From the NCBI RefSeq assembly GCF_016741815.1, contig NZ_JAERRJ010000006.1:186001-250000 (forward strand): a DNA stretch of 64,000 nt. The letters are read 5' to 3'. Position 1 is the stretch's first letter, and each line of letters opens with the position of its first letter. The notes below the pieces were generated by a model. That model made no database searches. It was not told the origin of the DNA and was given only the letters and a program-made list of their open reading frames with translations. The position numbers and the translations under genes are program-made. The DNA is from Nocardia acididurans (lineage in GTDB: Bacteria; Actinomycetota; Actinomycetes; Mycobacteriales; Mycobacteriaceae). Shown here in pieces: positions 24,535 to 33,098 of the stretch.

Positions 24535-27225
24535 GTGGGTAGCTGGCGTAGCCTGCGCAAATCTCTTGGCACGAAGCTCTATTCGAGCGGTTCGAGCGTT
24601 CGCGGCCGAGTGGGCGTGCGGGTCCGCCTGCTGTCGATGGTGCTGATCTCCAGCGTGACGCTGCTGGTCATCGGCGGCGGCGCGGCCGTGTACCTGGTGC
24701 AGAACGCGCGCGAATCCAAACAGTGGGCCGAATTGGCCAGCAGCACCACCGGTCCGGCCATTCTCATGGTGTCGGCGTTCGAGGAGGAGCGGCGACTGTC
24801 GCTGCTGCATCTGGCCGGTGATCCGGATACCACGCTGAGCCTGGCGGCGGCGCGGACACAGTCGGACGCGGCGCTGGCAGCCGTCATCGCCAAGGGCGAT
24901 GCGGCGCGCGAACTCAATCCGGACGGGTCCGCCGACGATATCGAGAGCTATAACAAGCTGTTCAGCATGGTGCCCACCCTGCGGGCCGGGGTGGATTCGC
25001 ATCAGATGCCGCCGGATCAGGTGTTCGGATTCTTCACGCAGGTGATCGGAACCATCATCTCCGCGTCCATGCTGGCGGCGCGGGTCGCGCCGGACGCCCG
25101 GATCGCCATCGAATTGGGTTATGCCGTCGAGCAATTGCGGGCGGCGGAGGCGCTGTCGCAGGCCGATACGCTCGGGGCGGTCGGAGTCACCACGGGTGAG
25201 ATGTCGGCGGCGCAGTTGCTCGAGATCGGGCGGCTGGTGGGCGAATTCCGCGGTGAGGTGGCCTATTCCGCCACCGTGCTGCGGGGCGTGCGGCTGGAGC
25301 AGCTGCAGGCCATCACCGAGGGCGCCGCCTGGCAGCAGGTGACGGCCATGCAGGACGCGATCCTGACGCGTGGGCCGGTCAGCGCCGACACCGCGGACAG
25401 CACAGCCGGATCCACCGGGAGCACGTCCCGCACCACCGAGAAGAAGACGACGACCGCGGTGCTGCCCGTCGGCCTGGCCGAATGGCAGGAGGCGTCCAAG
25501 CAGGTGAACGCGGCGTTGCAGAAGCTCTGGGAGGATCAGAGCCGCGACGCGCACGTGACCGCGCGGGAACAGGGTGCGGAGGCCACCCGCAATGCGAGCC
25601 TCGGCGGGGCGGCGGTGCTGCTGATCGCCGCGCTGGCCTTCGTGGCGGCGCTGGTCATCGCCAACCGATTCATCGCCCGCATGCGCCGATTGCGCCGTGA
25701 CACACTGGAATTGGCCGATCACCGGATGCCGGAGATGATCCGGCGGCTCGGTGCGGGCGGGGAGCCCGATGCCGCCGCCGAGGCACTGGACTTCGGCAGT
25801 GACGAACTCGGGCAGGTGGCCGACGCGTTCAACCGCGCCCATGTCGCCGCGGTGTCCGCGGCGGTCGCGGAGGCGAAGACGCGGGCGGGCGTCAACGCGG
25901 TGTTCCTCAATATCGCGCATCGCAGCCAGGTGGTCGTGCATCGGCAGCTGGGGCTGCTGGATCGGGCCGAGCGCGAGGAGCGCAACGCCGATCAGCTCGA
26001 ATTGCTGTTCCAGCTCGATCATCTCGCGACCCGGGCCCGCCGCAATGCCGAGAACCTGATCATTCTCGGCGGGGAGCAGCCGGGACGCCGTTGGCGCAAT
26101 CCCGTACTGCTGCTGGAACTCGCGCGCGGCGCTATCGCGGAAAGCCTGGACTACACCAGGATTCACCTCGGACGGCTGCCCGAACTGCGGATCTCCAGTC
26201 ATGCGGTCGCCGATGTGATCCACCTGCTCTCCGAGCTCATCGACAATGCGACCGCGTGTTCGCCGCCGGACTCGCAGGTCACCGTCTCCGGGGTGATCGT
26301 GGGACGCGGTGTGGCCGTGGAGATCACCGATCAGGGCCTCGGCATGACGGAGGCGGAATTCGCCGAACGCAATGCCATGCTGGCCGACCCGCCGGACTTC
26401 AGCGTCGCCACGCTGCCCGGCGGTTCCCGGCTCGGACTCTTCGTGGTCGCGAAACTGGCTGCCCGGCACGGCATCTCGGTGAAACTGGCGGAATCGGAGT
26501 ACGGCGGCGTGCGTGCGGTGGTGCTCATTCCGGCCGTGCTCACGACGACGGAGGATCCGGTCGAGGTGCTCGCGGACACGGTGCAGCCCGTCGAGGGATT
26601 TCCCGGGCGGCAGGAGATGCCGTCCGAGGGTATGACGGCCGTACCCGACGTGGAGTTGCCCGCCGCCCGTCGTGACGCGCTGCGCGCACTCGCGGCCCAG
26701 CATCCGAATGCCCTGCGCTCGGAGCGATTCCGCGAATTGCGCGCGGCCTTGCCGAACAGCATCGCGGCAGAGCGGAGTGCGGCGGAGCCGGGGGCGCTCG
26801 AGGCCCCCCGGTTGCGGGAGTCGCCTCGTGCCAACGAGATCCCACCCGGTGTCGAGGCTTCGCGAGCGGCCCGGCTGCCCCGCGCGAACGAAGCGTCCAT
26901 CGGGAACGAGCCGGACAACCCGCCGGCCGATCCGGTTCCGACGCTGCCGCGCAATCCGGGTGAGCGGCCCGCGCTGCCACGCCGCAGTCGGCAGTCGGCC
27001 GCGGCCGCGGCTGCGGCTGCGGCTGCGGGTGCGGGTGTGCCCGCCGCCTCGCCCGCGAACCCCGCCGTCTCGAATGCGGCTGTGCCGGTGGCGGAGTCAC
27101 CCGCTCCAGGTATCGGGCGGCCGCGGCGGACCGCCGATGAGGCGCGCAATCTCATGAGTGCGATCGCGAAGGGAACCCGGCAGGGCAGGTTGACGCCTCC
27201 GGAATCCGAGAGGGGACCACAATGA
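24535..27225 (+). CDS. cvnA: Conservon sensor kinase CvnA (nitrate/nitrite-sensor-like)
   Basis: An 896-residue membrane histidine-kinase-like protein. A first membrane helix follows VGVRVRLLSMVLISSVTLL; the extracytoplasmic part (to about residue 345) is a NIT-type sensor; a second helix (GGAAVLLIAALAFVAALVIA) leads to HAMP, a DHp-like segment (NIAHRSQVVVHRQL) and a HATPase domain with N-box ELIDNATACSPP and a GLGM motif. The final 220 residues are Pro/Ala/Arg-rich and disordered. GTG 24535 follows GGAAGA; GTG 24490 would add 15 residues. ATGA overlap joins it to cvnB. Confidence 0.85.
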   Translation: MGSWRSLRKSLGTKLYSSGSSVRGRVGVRVRLLSMVLISSVTLLVIGGGAAVYLVQNARESKQWAELASSTTGPAILMVSAFEEERRLSLLHLAGDPDTTLSLAAARTQSDAALAAVIAKGDAARELNPDGSADDIESYNKLFSMVPTLRAGVDSHQMPPDQVFGFFTQVIGTIISASMLAARVAPDARIAIELGYAVEQLRAAEALSQADTLGAVGVTTGEMSAAQLLEIGRLVGEFRGEVAYSATVLRGVRLEQLQAITEGAAWQQVTAMQDAILTRGPVSADTADSTAGSTGSTSRTTEKKTTTAVLPVGLAEWQEASKQVNAALQKLWEDQSRDAHVTAREQGAEATRNASLGGAAVLLIAALAFVAALVIANRFIARMRRLRRDTLELADHRMPEMIRRLGAGGEPDAAAEALDFGSDELGQVADAFNRAHVAAVSAAVAEAKTRAGVNAVFLNIAHRSQVVVHRQLGLLDRAEREERNADQLELLFQLDHLATRARRNAENLIILGGEQPGRRWRNPVLLLELARGAIAESLDYTRIHLGRLPELRISSHAVADVIHLLSELIDNATACSPPDSQVTVSGVIVGRGVAVEITDQGLGMTEAEFAERNAMLADPPDFSVATLPGGSRLGLFVVAKLAARHGISVKLAESEYGGVRAVVLIPAVLTTTEDPVEVLADTVQPVEGFPGRQEMPSEGMTAVPDVELPAARRDALRALAAQHPNALRSERFRELRAALPNSIAAERSAAEPGALEAPRLRESPRANEIPPGVEASRAARLPRANEASIGNEPDNPPADPVPTLPRNPGERPALPRRSRQSAAAAAAAAAAGAGVPAASPANPAVSNAAVPVAESPAPGIGRPRRTADEARNLMSAIAKGTRQGRLTPPESERGPQ

Positions 27226-27626
27226 CCGCATTTCAGCGTATCGACCTGGGCTGGCTGCTCGACGAACTGGTCAACGGGCTGCGCGATGCCCGGTCGGCGG
27301 TGCTGCTGTCCACCGACGGGCTGCTGCTCGGATATTCGACCGGGCAGGGGCGCGACGAGGCGGAGCGGTTCGGGGCCATGGCTTCCGCGCTGCACAGTCT
27401 GGCCCGCAGTGCCGGATCACATTTCCGGGCGGGCGGGGTGTGCCAGACCGTGGTCGAGCTGGACGAGGCGGTGCTGTTCATCACCGCGGCGGGGGAGAAC
27501 GCCTGCCTGGCGCTGGTGGCCGCGGGGACCGCCGATATGGGGCTGGTGGCCTACGAGATGAATCAGACGGTGCAGCGGGTGGGCACGCACCTGTCGGTGG
27601 ATGCGCGCAACCCGCAACGGGCATGA
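27222..27626 (+). CDS. cvnB: Roadblock/LC7 protein CvnB
   Basis: A 134-residue Roadblock/LC7 domain protein. LGWLLDELVNGLRDARSAVLLSTDGLLLGYSTG and the C-terminal ACLALVAAGTADMGLVAYEM are diagnostic of CvnB. In conservons it works with a sensor kinase, a DUF742 protein and a Ras-like GTPase as a membrane-linked signalling complex and often acts as GTPase regulator. ATG 27222 overlaps the cvnA stop. Its own stop overlaps the first repeat-unit micro-ORF. Confidence 0.9.
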   Translation: MTAFQRIDLGWLLDELVNGLRDARSAVLLSTDGLLLGYSTGQGRDEAERFGAMASALHSLARSAGSHFRAGGVCQTVVELDEAVLFITAAGENACLALVAAGTADMGLVAYEMNQTVQRVGTHLSVDARNPQRA

Positions 27627-27753
27627 GTGGTCGAGCGCGGTGCGGAGCCACGGAGCGCTCCGCACCTGCCCACGGGGATACAGCATGAGTGATCGAGCGC
27701 GGAGGCGGGCAACCGCGGTTCGCTCCGCATATGCCCACGGGGACACGGCATGA
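27623..27753 (+). repeat. MIRU-like tandem element: two micro-ORFs chained by ATGA overlaps
   Basis: Two direct copies (27623-27684 and 27685-27749, about 62 and 65 bp) separate cvnB from cvnC. Each encodes a micro-ORF: 27623-27688 (21 residues) and 27685-27753 (22 residues), both starting MS(G/D)RAR and ending AHGDTA. The cvnB stop, both micro-ORFs and the cvnC start are linked by three successive ATGA overlaps. Copy 1 contains a perfect hairpin (GGTGCGGAGC 27639-27648 with GCTCCGCACC 27657-27666). This layout matches mycobacterial interspersed repetitive units. Confidence 0.75.
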
Positions 27754-28118
27754 GCGATTCGCGCGAGCACTGGTACGAGGACGAGGCGGGGCCGCTGGTC
27801 CGGCTCTATGCGGTGGCGCGCGGGCGGCCGGATCGGGCTGATCTGGATGTCGCCACGCAGGTGGTGGACACCCAGCGCGGACTTGGCTTGAACCGCAACG
27901 AACCCGAGTACGCCGCCATCGTCTCCCTGTGTGTCACACCGATTTCGGTGGCGGAGCTGTCGGCGCATCTGCGACTGCCGCTGACCATGACGAAGGTGCT
28001 CGTCGGTGATCTGATCGACGACGGCCGGTTGACGTTCCGGGCGAGTCCCGCCGCCGCGCACAGCACCTCCGACACGGGGGTGCTGCGCGCGGTCCTGGAA
28101 GGTATCCGCGCGCTCTGA
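27750..28118 (+). CDS. cvnC: DUF742 protein CvnC
   Basis: A 122-residue DUF742 protein. PLVRLYAVARGR near the start, EYAAIVSLC, the winged-helix-like SVAELSAHLRLPLTMTKVLVGDLIDDGRLTFR and LRAVLEGIRAL at the end are the CvnC pattern. Normally a CvnD GTPase gene follows by overlap; here the stop is two bases from the convergent GMC oxidase stop, so cvnD is absent. ATG 27750 overlaps the upstream micro-ORF stop. Confidence 0.88.
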   Translation: MSDSREHWYEDEAGPLVRLYAVARGRPDRADLDVATQVVDTQRGLGLNRNEPEYAAIVSLCVTPISVAELSAHLRLPLTMTKVLVGDLIDDGRLTFRASPAAAHSTSDTGVLRAVLEGIRAL

Positions 28119-28120
28119 AC

Positions 28121-30055
28121 TCAGACCAGCTGTGCCGCCAGGCGTTTGGCGTTCATGTAGGCGATGGCCTCGATGGTCACCATGGGGTTCACCCCGGGCG
28201 CGGTCGGGAAGCTGGAGCCGTCGGCGACCACGATGTTGGCCACATCCCAGGTGACGCCGTCGGGGTTGGTGGCGGACAGTTCCGGCGAGCCGCCCATGCG
28301 GGCCGAACCCATGATGTGCAGCGCGCCCATCGAGCACCGGCCCGGACCGTAGCCCGCCTGCCGGCACGCGGCCTCGAACTCGGCGTGCGATCCGCGCACA
28401 CCCGGCTCGTAGGACACTCCGGCCTGATGTCCGGAGAAGATGCGGCGCGCGCCCGCGGCTTCGAGAATCTGTGCCGCACCGGCGATTCCGGTGTGCAGGT
28501 GGTTGGCGTCGTAGTCCGACAGCGTGTACTTCACGATCGGCTCACCCTTGCCGTCGACGGTGACGGTGCCGGAGTCCCGGTCGCGGGTGATCACGCCGAC
28601 GGCATTGGAGCGCGCGAAATCCCGCATGGTGCGCTGGAATTCGGCGGCCCCGCGCCACGCCATGAACCCGGTGCCCAGTCCCGGATGGGTGGGTCCGGTC
28701 TCGTAGATGACGCCGTAGCCCTTACCGTCCAGATCGGCGTGGTGGCGGCTGATGCGCGCCTGCAGTGCGCCCTCCCACGGCCGGATCTCCTCGTCGAAGA
28801 CGCCGAAAACCGCTGCGGCCGGATGCAATCGCAGGTGGCGGCCGATATTCTTGTTGCGCAGGCCGGACCGGCGCAGCAGCGCGGGCGTCTGGATCGCCCC
28901 GGCCGCCACCACCACGGCGCGGGCCCGCACGGTGATCTCGGCTCCGTTCGAGGTGCGCGCCGACACCGTTTCCGCGCGGCCGTTCCGCACCTCGATGCGC
29001 CGCACGTTCGCGTCCACCACCAGGCGGGCCCCGTGTCCGGCGGCGTCGGCCAGCCAGGTCTTGGTCACCGACTGTTTGGCGCCGACGCGGCAGCCGTAAC
29101 CGCAACGCCCGCATTCGATTCCGGCGTCGCAGGCATCGGTGACATTGCGCGGCAGCGCGTCCACGTCCCAGCCGAGCGCCTGGGCGCCGCGTTCCAGCAC
29201 GCTGTCGCGCGGGGACAGCGGCGAGCGGCTGTCGGTGATATTGATCCGTTTGGACACGGCCGCCAGCGCGTCGCCGAATTCCGCTGTGGCGAACTGGGGT
29301 ACGCCGAGTTCGGCCCATTCCTGGCGGACGCCGTCGGGCGTCGGCAGGGAGGTGCTCCAGTTGACGACGGTGCCGCCGCCCAGGCAGGTGCCCGCCACCA
29401 GGTTCATCTGACCTTCGGCGGAGGCGGCCGGGCCGGGTGCGTAGAGGGTGGTCAGTCCCTCCAGCTCGCCCTTGCCGAAATCCTTGTCGTCGTAGTACTC
29501 ACCGCGTTCCAGCACGATCACGTCGAGTCCGGCCTCGGCGAGCACGGCCGCCGCCGCGCCGCCACCCGCGCCCGAGCCGATGATGACGACATCGCAGGTG
29601 AGCGTGGTGTTCTCGGTGAACCGCAGCGGCGACAGCGCGGGCTGCGCGGCTCCCGGCAGCGGTCCGACCGGCGCGGGATACCCGATCCGTTCCCACAGCG
29701 GATTCGATCCGTCCGCGTCCGGCGTGACGTTGTAGGCAAGCAGCGCAGCGCCTTTCAGCGCCTGGAAGATCGCCCGCACCGGGGCGAGGCCCGAATCGCC
29801 CATCCGCAGCAGCGCGGCCTCCCGCTGCTCCTGCGACAGTGTCGAGAACCTGCGCAACCCATTCCCGGTGAGCAGCCCCGTGACCCGCGAATCCCACAGT
29901 CCCAGCAGCATTCCCAGCTGCTTGACCTCCGCCTCCCGCGGATTGCGCCCCAGGATCCGGAAGATCGTGTCGACCGCCCCGAGCTCGCTCGATCCGGGGA
30001 CGAACGTATCGCAGATCATCCCCAGTGCGGCCCGCTGCCCGGCCGTTGCCTCCAT
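28121..30055 (-). CDS. GMC-family oxidoreductase (long-chain alcohol oxidase-like)
   Basis: A 644-residue FAD enzyme. An N-terminal helical extension (about 1-150) precedes the FAD motif VVIIGSGAGGGAAAAVLAE. The Cys-rich segment CDAGIECGRCGYGCRVG and C-terminal HIMGSARMGGSPE, PTAPGVNPMVTIEAIAYMNA are typical of long-chain alcohol oxidase/GMC proteins, with the catalytic His/Asn pair in these last two blocks. It likely oxidises fatty alcohols or sterol-like alcohols. ATG 30055 is the natural start. The cvnC gene converges on it with a 2-base gap. Confidence 0.82.
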   Translation of the reverse strand: MEATAGQRAALGMICDTFVPGSSELGAVDTIFRILGRNPREAEVKQLGMLLGLWDSRVTGLLTGNGLRRFSTLSQEQREAALLRMGDSGLAPVRAIFQALKGAALLAYNVTPDADGSNPLWERIGYPAPVGPLPGAAQPALSPLRFTENTTLTCDVVIIGSGAGGGAAAAVLAEAGLDVIVLERGEYYDDKDFGKGELEGLTTLYAPGPAASAEGQMNLVAGTCLGGGTVVNWSTSLPTPDGVRQEWAELGVPQFATAEFGDALAAVSKRINITDSRSPLSPRDSVLERGAQALGWDVDALPRNVTDACDAGIECGRCGYGCRVGAKQSVTKTWLADAAGHGARLVVDANVRRIEVRNGRAETVSARTSNGAEITVRARAVVVAAGAIQTPALLRRSGLRNKNIGRHLRLHPAAAVFGVFDEEIRPWEGALQARISRHHADLDGKGYGVIYETGPTHPGLGTGFMAWRGAAEFQRTMRDFARSNAVGVITRDRDSGTVTVDGKGEPIVKYTLSDYDANHLHTGIAGAAQILEAAGARRIFSGHQAGVSYEPGVRGSHAEFEAACRQAGYGPGRCSMGALHIMGSARMGGSPELSATNPDGVTWDVANIVVADGSSFPTAPGVNPMVTIEAIAYMNAKRLAAQLV

Positions 30056-30230
30056 GCCGATTCCACCCTTCGTAGCACTCGGTGATTTCTACCACAGGAA
30101 TCTGAATCGCCGCTCACTATCAACACGATTCAGCTGCTGAAAGTCTGCGAATCGAAAACGAATCGGCAATCACATAAGACCCCTTCACGAGTGTCGTTGA
30201 CCGATGTGACCGCCCTCACAGTCAACCCCG

Positions 30231-30257
30231 TGTCACACCCGGCGTCGCCGCGTCGTC
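30231..30257 (+). promoter_or_regulatory. ECF41/SigJ-type promoter of the CMD gene
   Basis: TGTCACA (30231-30237), 16-base spacer, CGTC (30254-30257). It differs from the element at 22969 at only two spacer positions. Start codon 30299 follows 41 bases later; both leaders also share GAACCGAG. Carboxymuconolactone decarboxylases are the best-known ECF41 targets. Confidence 0.85.
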
Positions 30258-30298
30258 ATTCCGGTGTAGCAGTCAGAACCGAGTGAAAAGAGAGTCCG

Positions 30299-30769
30299 AT
30301 GACCGCCCGTTTCAACACCTTCGCCAACCCCGTCTCCAGCAAGTACATCAAGCGCTTCACCACCGCCAGCCGCGTGGTCGACGAGTCCACCCTCCCGAAG
30401 GCCACCCAGGAACTGGTGAAAATCCGTGCCTCCCAGATCAACAGCTGCGGCATGTGCCTCGATATGCACACCAAGGACGCCGCCCACGCCGGTGAAACCC
30501 CCGTCCGCCTCGCCATGATCGCCGCCTGGCGCGAATCCACCGTCTTCACCGACGCCGAACGCGCCGCCCTGGCCCTCACCGAGGAGGGCACCCGCCTCGC
30601 CGACGCGAACCCCGGCATCTCCGAGAACACCTGGTCCGAGGTCCGCAAGCACTACGACGACGACCAGATCGGCGCGCTCATCTCCCTCGTCGCCACCATC
30701 AACGCCTGGAACCGCCTCAACGTCATCGCCGGCCTGACCGGCGGCGACTACGTCCCCGGCCAGTGGTGA
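30299..30769 (+). CDS. Carboxymuconolactone decarboxylase / AhpD-like peroxidase family protein
   Basis: A 156-residue CMD-family protein. The redox motif NSCGMCLDMH gives Cys50, Cys53 and His57, as in AhpD alkylhydroperoxidases, preceded by the proton-relay region ELVKIRASQ. C-terminal LISLVATINAWNRLNV is the family helix. It probably reduces peroxides or acts as a thiol oxidoreductase rather than a decarboxylase. ATG 30299 follows AAAAGAGAG. Its upstream ECF41 promoter places it in the SigJ regulon. Confidence 0.9.
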   Translation: MTARFNTFANPVSSKYIKRFTTASRVVDESTLPKATQELVKIRASQINSCGMCLDMHTKDAAHAGETPVRLAMIAAWRESTVFTDAERAALALTEEGTRLADANPGISENTWSEVRKHYDDDQIGALISLVATINAWNRLNVIAGLTGGDYVPGQW

Positions 30770-30802
30770 GAACCGTTCAGGCGTGGGCAGCGCCGGTCGT
30801 GA

Positions 30803-32518
30803 TCAGCGCCGCCCGAGCTGTCCCGGCGTCACGGCTTCGATGAGCGCCCAGGCCTGGCCGACGGGGATGTCGATTATGTTGTAGTGCTTCTTGCCCGCCG
30901 CCGAGGCGGCGACCACGGTGGCCACGCCGCCGCGCCGCTGGAAGAAGCTCTGCCGGACGGTCCAGCCGATGATGCCGGGCGCTTCCAGGCAGTCGCGGTC
31001 GCGGTCGAGGGAGCCGCTGCGGGTGACCAGCCAGGTGGGGCCGTCGGTGTCGGCGGGGATGACGGCGTGGCCGAGGCCCTGGTACCGGTCCCAGGCCAGC
31101 GCCACCGCGAGCGGGACGGTGAACAGCAGCACGATCCAGACCCAGGCCGGAATATGTACTCCCGCAAGGGATGCCGCGAGCAGTGCGGCGAAGAGGACGC
31201 CGACCGGGCCGAGCGTCCGGGTGAACCGGCGGCGCAGGGCGACCGGGCCGTGCGCGGTGAGTTCGGCGGCGATCGGGCGCGGGGCCGTCTCGGCGACATC
31301 GGACCGGGTGACCGCCACGCCGGGCACGGAATCGGGGACCGCCGCACCCGGCTCGGAATCGGCTGCCGCACCGGGCTTTCCGCCGCCGCGATTGTTCAGC
31401 AGATGCGCGAGGGTCCGGTTCACGGCCGAGCGGGGAGCCTGCGGCAGGATCTTCTGCCGCGGATCGGTGCCGGTCATGATGGCTTCGAGTTCGCCCGCGC
31501 CCGCGAGGCGCAGCAGCAGCGGTTCGTTCACGGTCGCGCCGCGCAGCCGGGCCAGGTCGAGGGTGACCTGGCGGGTGGTGAACAGGCCGTGCCGGATGTG
31601 CAGGGTCTTGCCGTCGTCGAGCACCTGCAGCGCGTGGTAGGTGGCGAGGTAGCGGGCGCAGGCGGCGAGGCTGACGATCACGATGAGGGCGATGATCGCG
31701 ACGACCACCGTGGCGGCGATGAAGATCGCGCCGCGATGGCTGACGCCCTGTACCGCACTGGAATCGAAGATGACCTCGGCGACCCCGTACTGGAACGCCA
31801 GGCCGACGATGGGGGCGATGATGGCGAATCCGGTCAGGGACAGTGGCGCGTAGCGCACCCATTCCTGTTTCCAGTGTGCGATCTCGACAGGTTCGTGTGC
31901 GCGAGCGCGGGTTTCGATCCCGCCGGCGGATCCCGCGTCGAGGTCCGATCCCGGTGCCGTTCCGGCGAGGTCTTCGCCGGCTCCCGGCTGTTCGCTCATC
32001 CGCTGTGCCGCAGCCGCTTCGGCGGTGTGCGCGAGCAGCGCGGTGCGCAGATCCGGTACCAGTGCGGCGTCGAGGGAGTCGAGTTTGAACTGGTCCCCGC
32101 GATCGGCCTGCTGCCCGGTGCCGATGGACAGGACCGCCAATCCGAGCGCCCGGTGCAGCAGATCGGCTTCCACATCCACCGACCGCACCCGGTTGCGCGG
32201 GATCGAAAGCCTTTTGCGCTGAATCAATCCCGTGCGCAGTTCCACATTGTCGGCGGTGATCCGGTAGGTGGTGGTGAACCAGCGGGTGAGCGCCACCAGC
32301 ACGATGGCCGCCACCACCGCGAGGCTCCACATGTGGTTGTCGCTGCGCGCCCCCGCGATCAGCGAGAACAGCAGCACCGGAATGAATCTCACGAGTTCGG
32401 TGACCGGATGCACCAGCAGCATGCGCCGATCCAGCCGCTGCCAGCCGTCCGCGCCGGCGGGCCGCGGTGCCGGAATCGTCTCGGGCACGGCGGGATCGGG
32501 TGTGGCGGGCTGGCTCAT
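30803..32518 (-). CDS. Multi-PH-domain membrane protein (YdbT-like)
   Basis: A 571-residue membrane protein with several bacterial PH (bPH2/DUF304) domains. TYRITADNVELRTGLIQRKRLSIPRNRVRSVDV is a classical bPH2 core, repeated as YHALQVLDDGKTLHIRHGLFTTRQVTLDLARL. A third, diverged copy lies near the C-terminus after LLFTVPLAVALAWDR. Three pairs of membrane helices separate them. ATG 32518 overlaps the upstream PH gene stop (ATGA). YdbS/YdbT pairs are widespread membrane proteins of poorly known function. Confidence 0.82.
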   Translation of the reverse strand: MSQPATPDPAVPETIPAPRPAGADGWQRLDRRMLLVHPVTELVRFIPVLLFSLIAGARSDNHMWSLAVVAAIVLVALTRWFTTTYRITADNVELRTGLIQRKRLSIPRNRVRSVDVEADLLHRALGLAVLSIGTGQQADRGDQFKLDSLDAALVPDLRTALLAHTAEAAAAQRMSEQPGAGEDLAGTAPGSDLDAGSAGGIETRARAHEPVEIAHWKQEWVRYAPLSLTGFAIIAPIVGLAFQYGVAEVIFDSSAVQGVSHRGAIFIAATVVVAIIALIVIVSLAACARYLATYHALQVLDDGKTLHIRHGLFTTRQVTLDLARLRGATVNEPLLLRLAGAGELEAIMTGTDPRQKILPQAPRSAVNRTLAHLLNNRGGGKPGAAADSEPGAAVPDSVPGVAVTRSDVAETAPRPIAAELTAHGPVALRRRFTRTLGPVGVLFAALLAASLAGVHIPAWVWIVLLFTVPLAVALAWDRYQGLGHAVIPADTDGPTWLVTRSGSLDRDRDCLEAPGIIGWTVRQSFFQRRGGVATVVAASAAGKKHYNIIDIPVGQAWALIEAVTPGQLGRR

Positions 32519-33021
32519 GTGGCGTCTCCGCGGTGCCGGGCCGCGATCGCGGTGAGCTGGGTGACGGTGGTCTGGGCGTCCTCGAGTGCGAGCGCGCTGA
32601 TGTGCACGGCCCCCGCCGAGGAGGCCGTGGTCACGGTGACGGTGGCCAGTCCCAGCAGCCGTTCCAGCGGCCCCCGGTAGGTGTCCACGGTCTGCACCCG
32701 GGTGATCGGGGCGACCCGGCTCTCCTGGGTGAGCCACCCGGTGCGGGTGTACACCGCCTCGTCGGTGATCTCCCACCGATGCACCGCGTACCGCCACAGC
32801 GGAATCACCACGATGCTGAAAACCGCTGCCGCCAGGACGATTCCGAGCACGACCCCCTGCAGTGCGCGGCGGTTCGTGTCGAAGGCCATCCACACGGCCA
32901 CACCGACGACCGGGATCACCCAGGACAGTGCCGAGCTCACCGCCCACAGCAGTTTCGCGCGGGGGCTGGGCCGCCTGGCCGGATCGGCCATGATGCCGCC
33001 GGGAGTGCTGGGCTCGGACAT
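32515..33021 (-). CDS. PH-domain membrane protein (YdbS-like)
   Basis: A 168-residue protein with two membrane helices (SSALSWVIPVVGVAVWMAF and VVLGIVLAAAVFSIVVIPLW) and one bPH2 domain: HRWEITDEAVYTRTGWLTQESRVAPITRVQTVDTYRGPLERLLGLATVTV. ATG 33021 is chosen; ATG 33030 adds three residues. Its stop overlaps the start of the YdbT-like gene, forming a coupled pair. Confidence 0.83.
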   Translation of the reverse strand: MSEPSTPGGIMADPARRPSPRAKLLWAVSSALSWVIPVVGVAVWMAFDTNRRALQGVVLGIVLAAAVFSIVVIPLWRYAVHRWEITDEAVYTRTGWLTQESRVAPITRVQTVDTYRGPLERLLGLATVTVTTASSAGAVHISALALEDAQTTVTQLTAIAARHRGDAT

Positions 33022-33098
33022 GCCTGCCATGCTTGCACGATTTCGGACGCCCGTGCGGTACAACCCGGCACTGCCCGCCCGGAGGCGGGCGAGATCAC

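Noticed and set aside
28121..30055. GMC gene as a second cholesterol oxidase
   Set aside because: It lacks the cholesterol-oxidase spacing of His and Asn and has the helical N-terminus and Cys-rich block of long-chain alcohol oxidase-like proteins.
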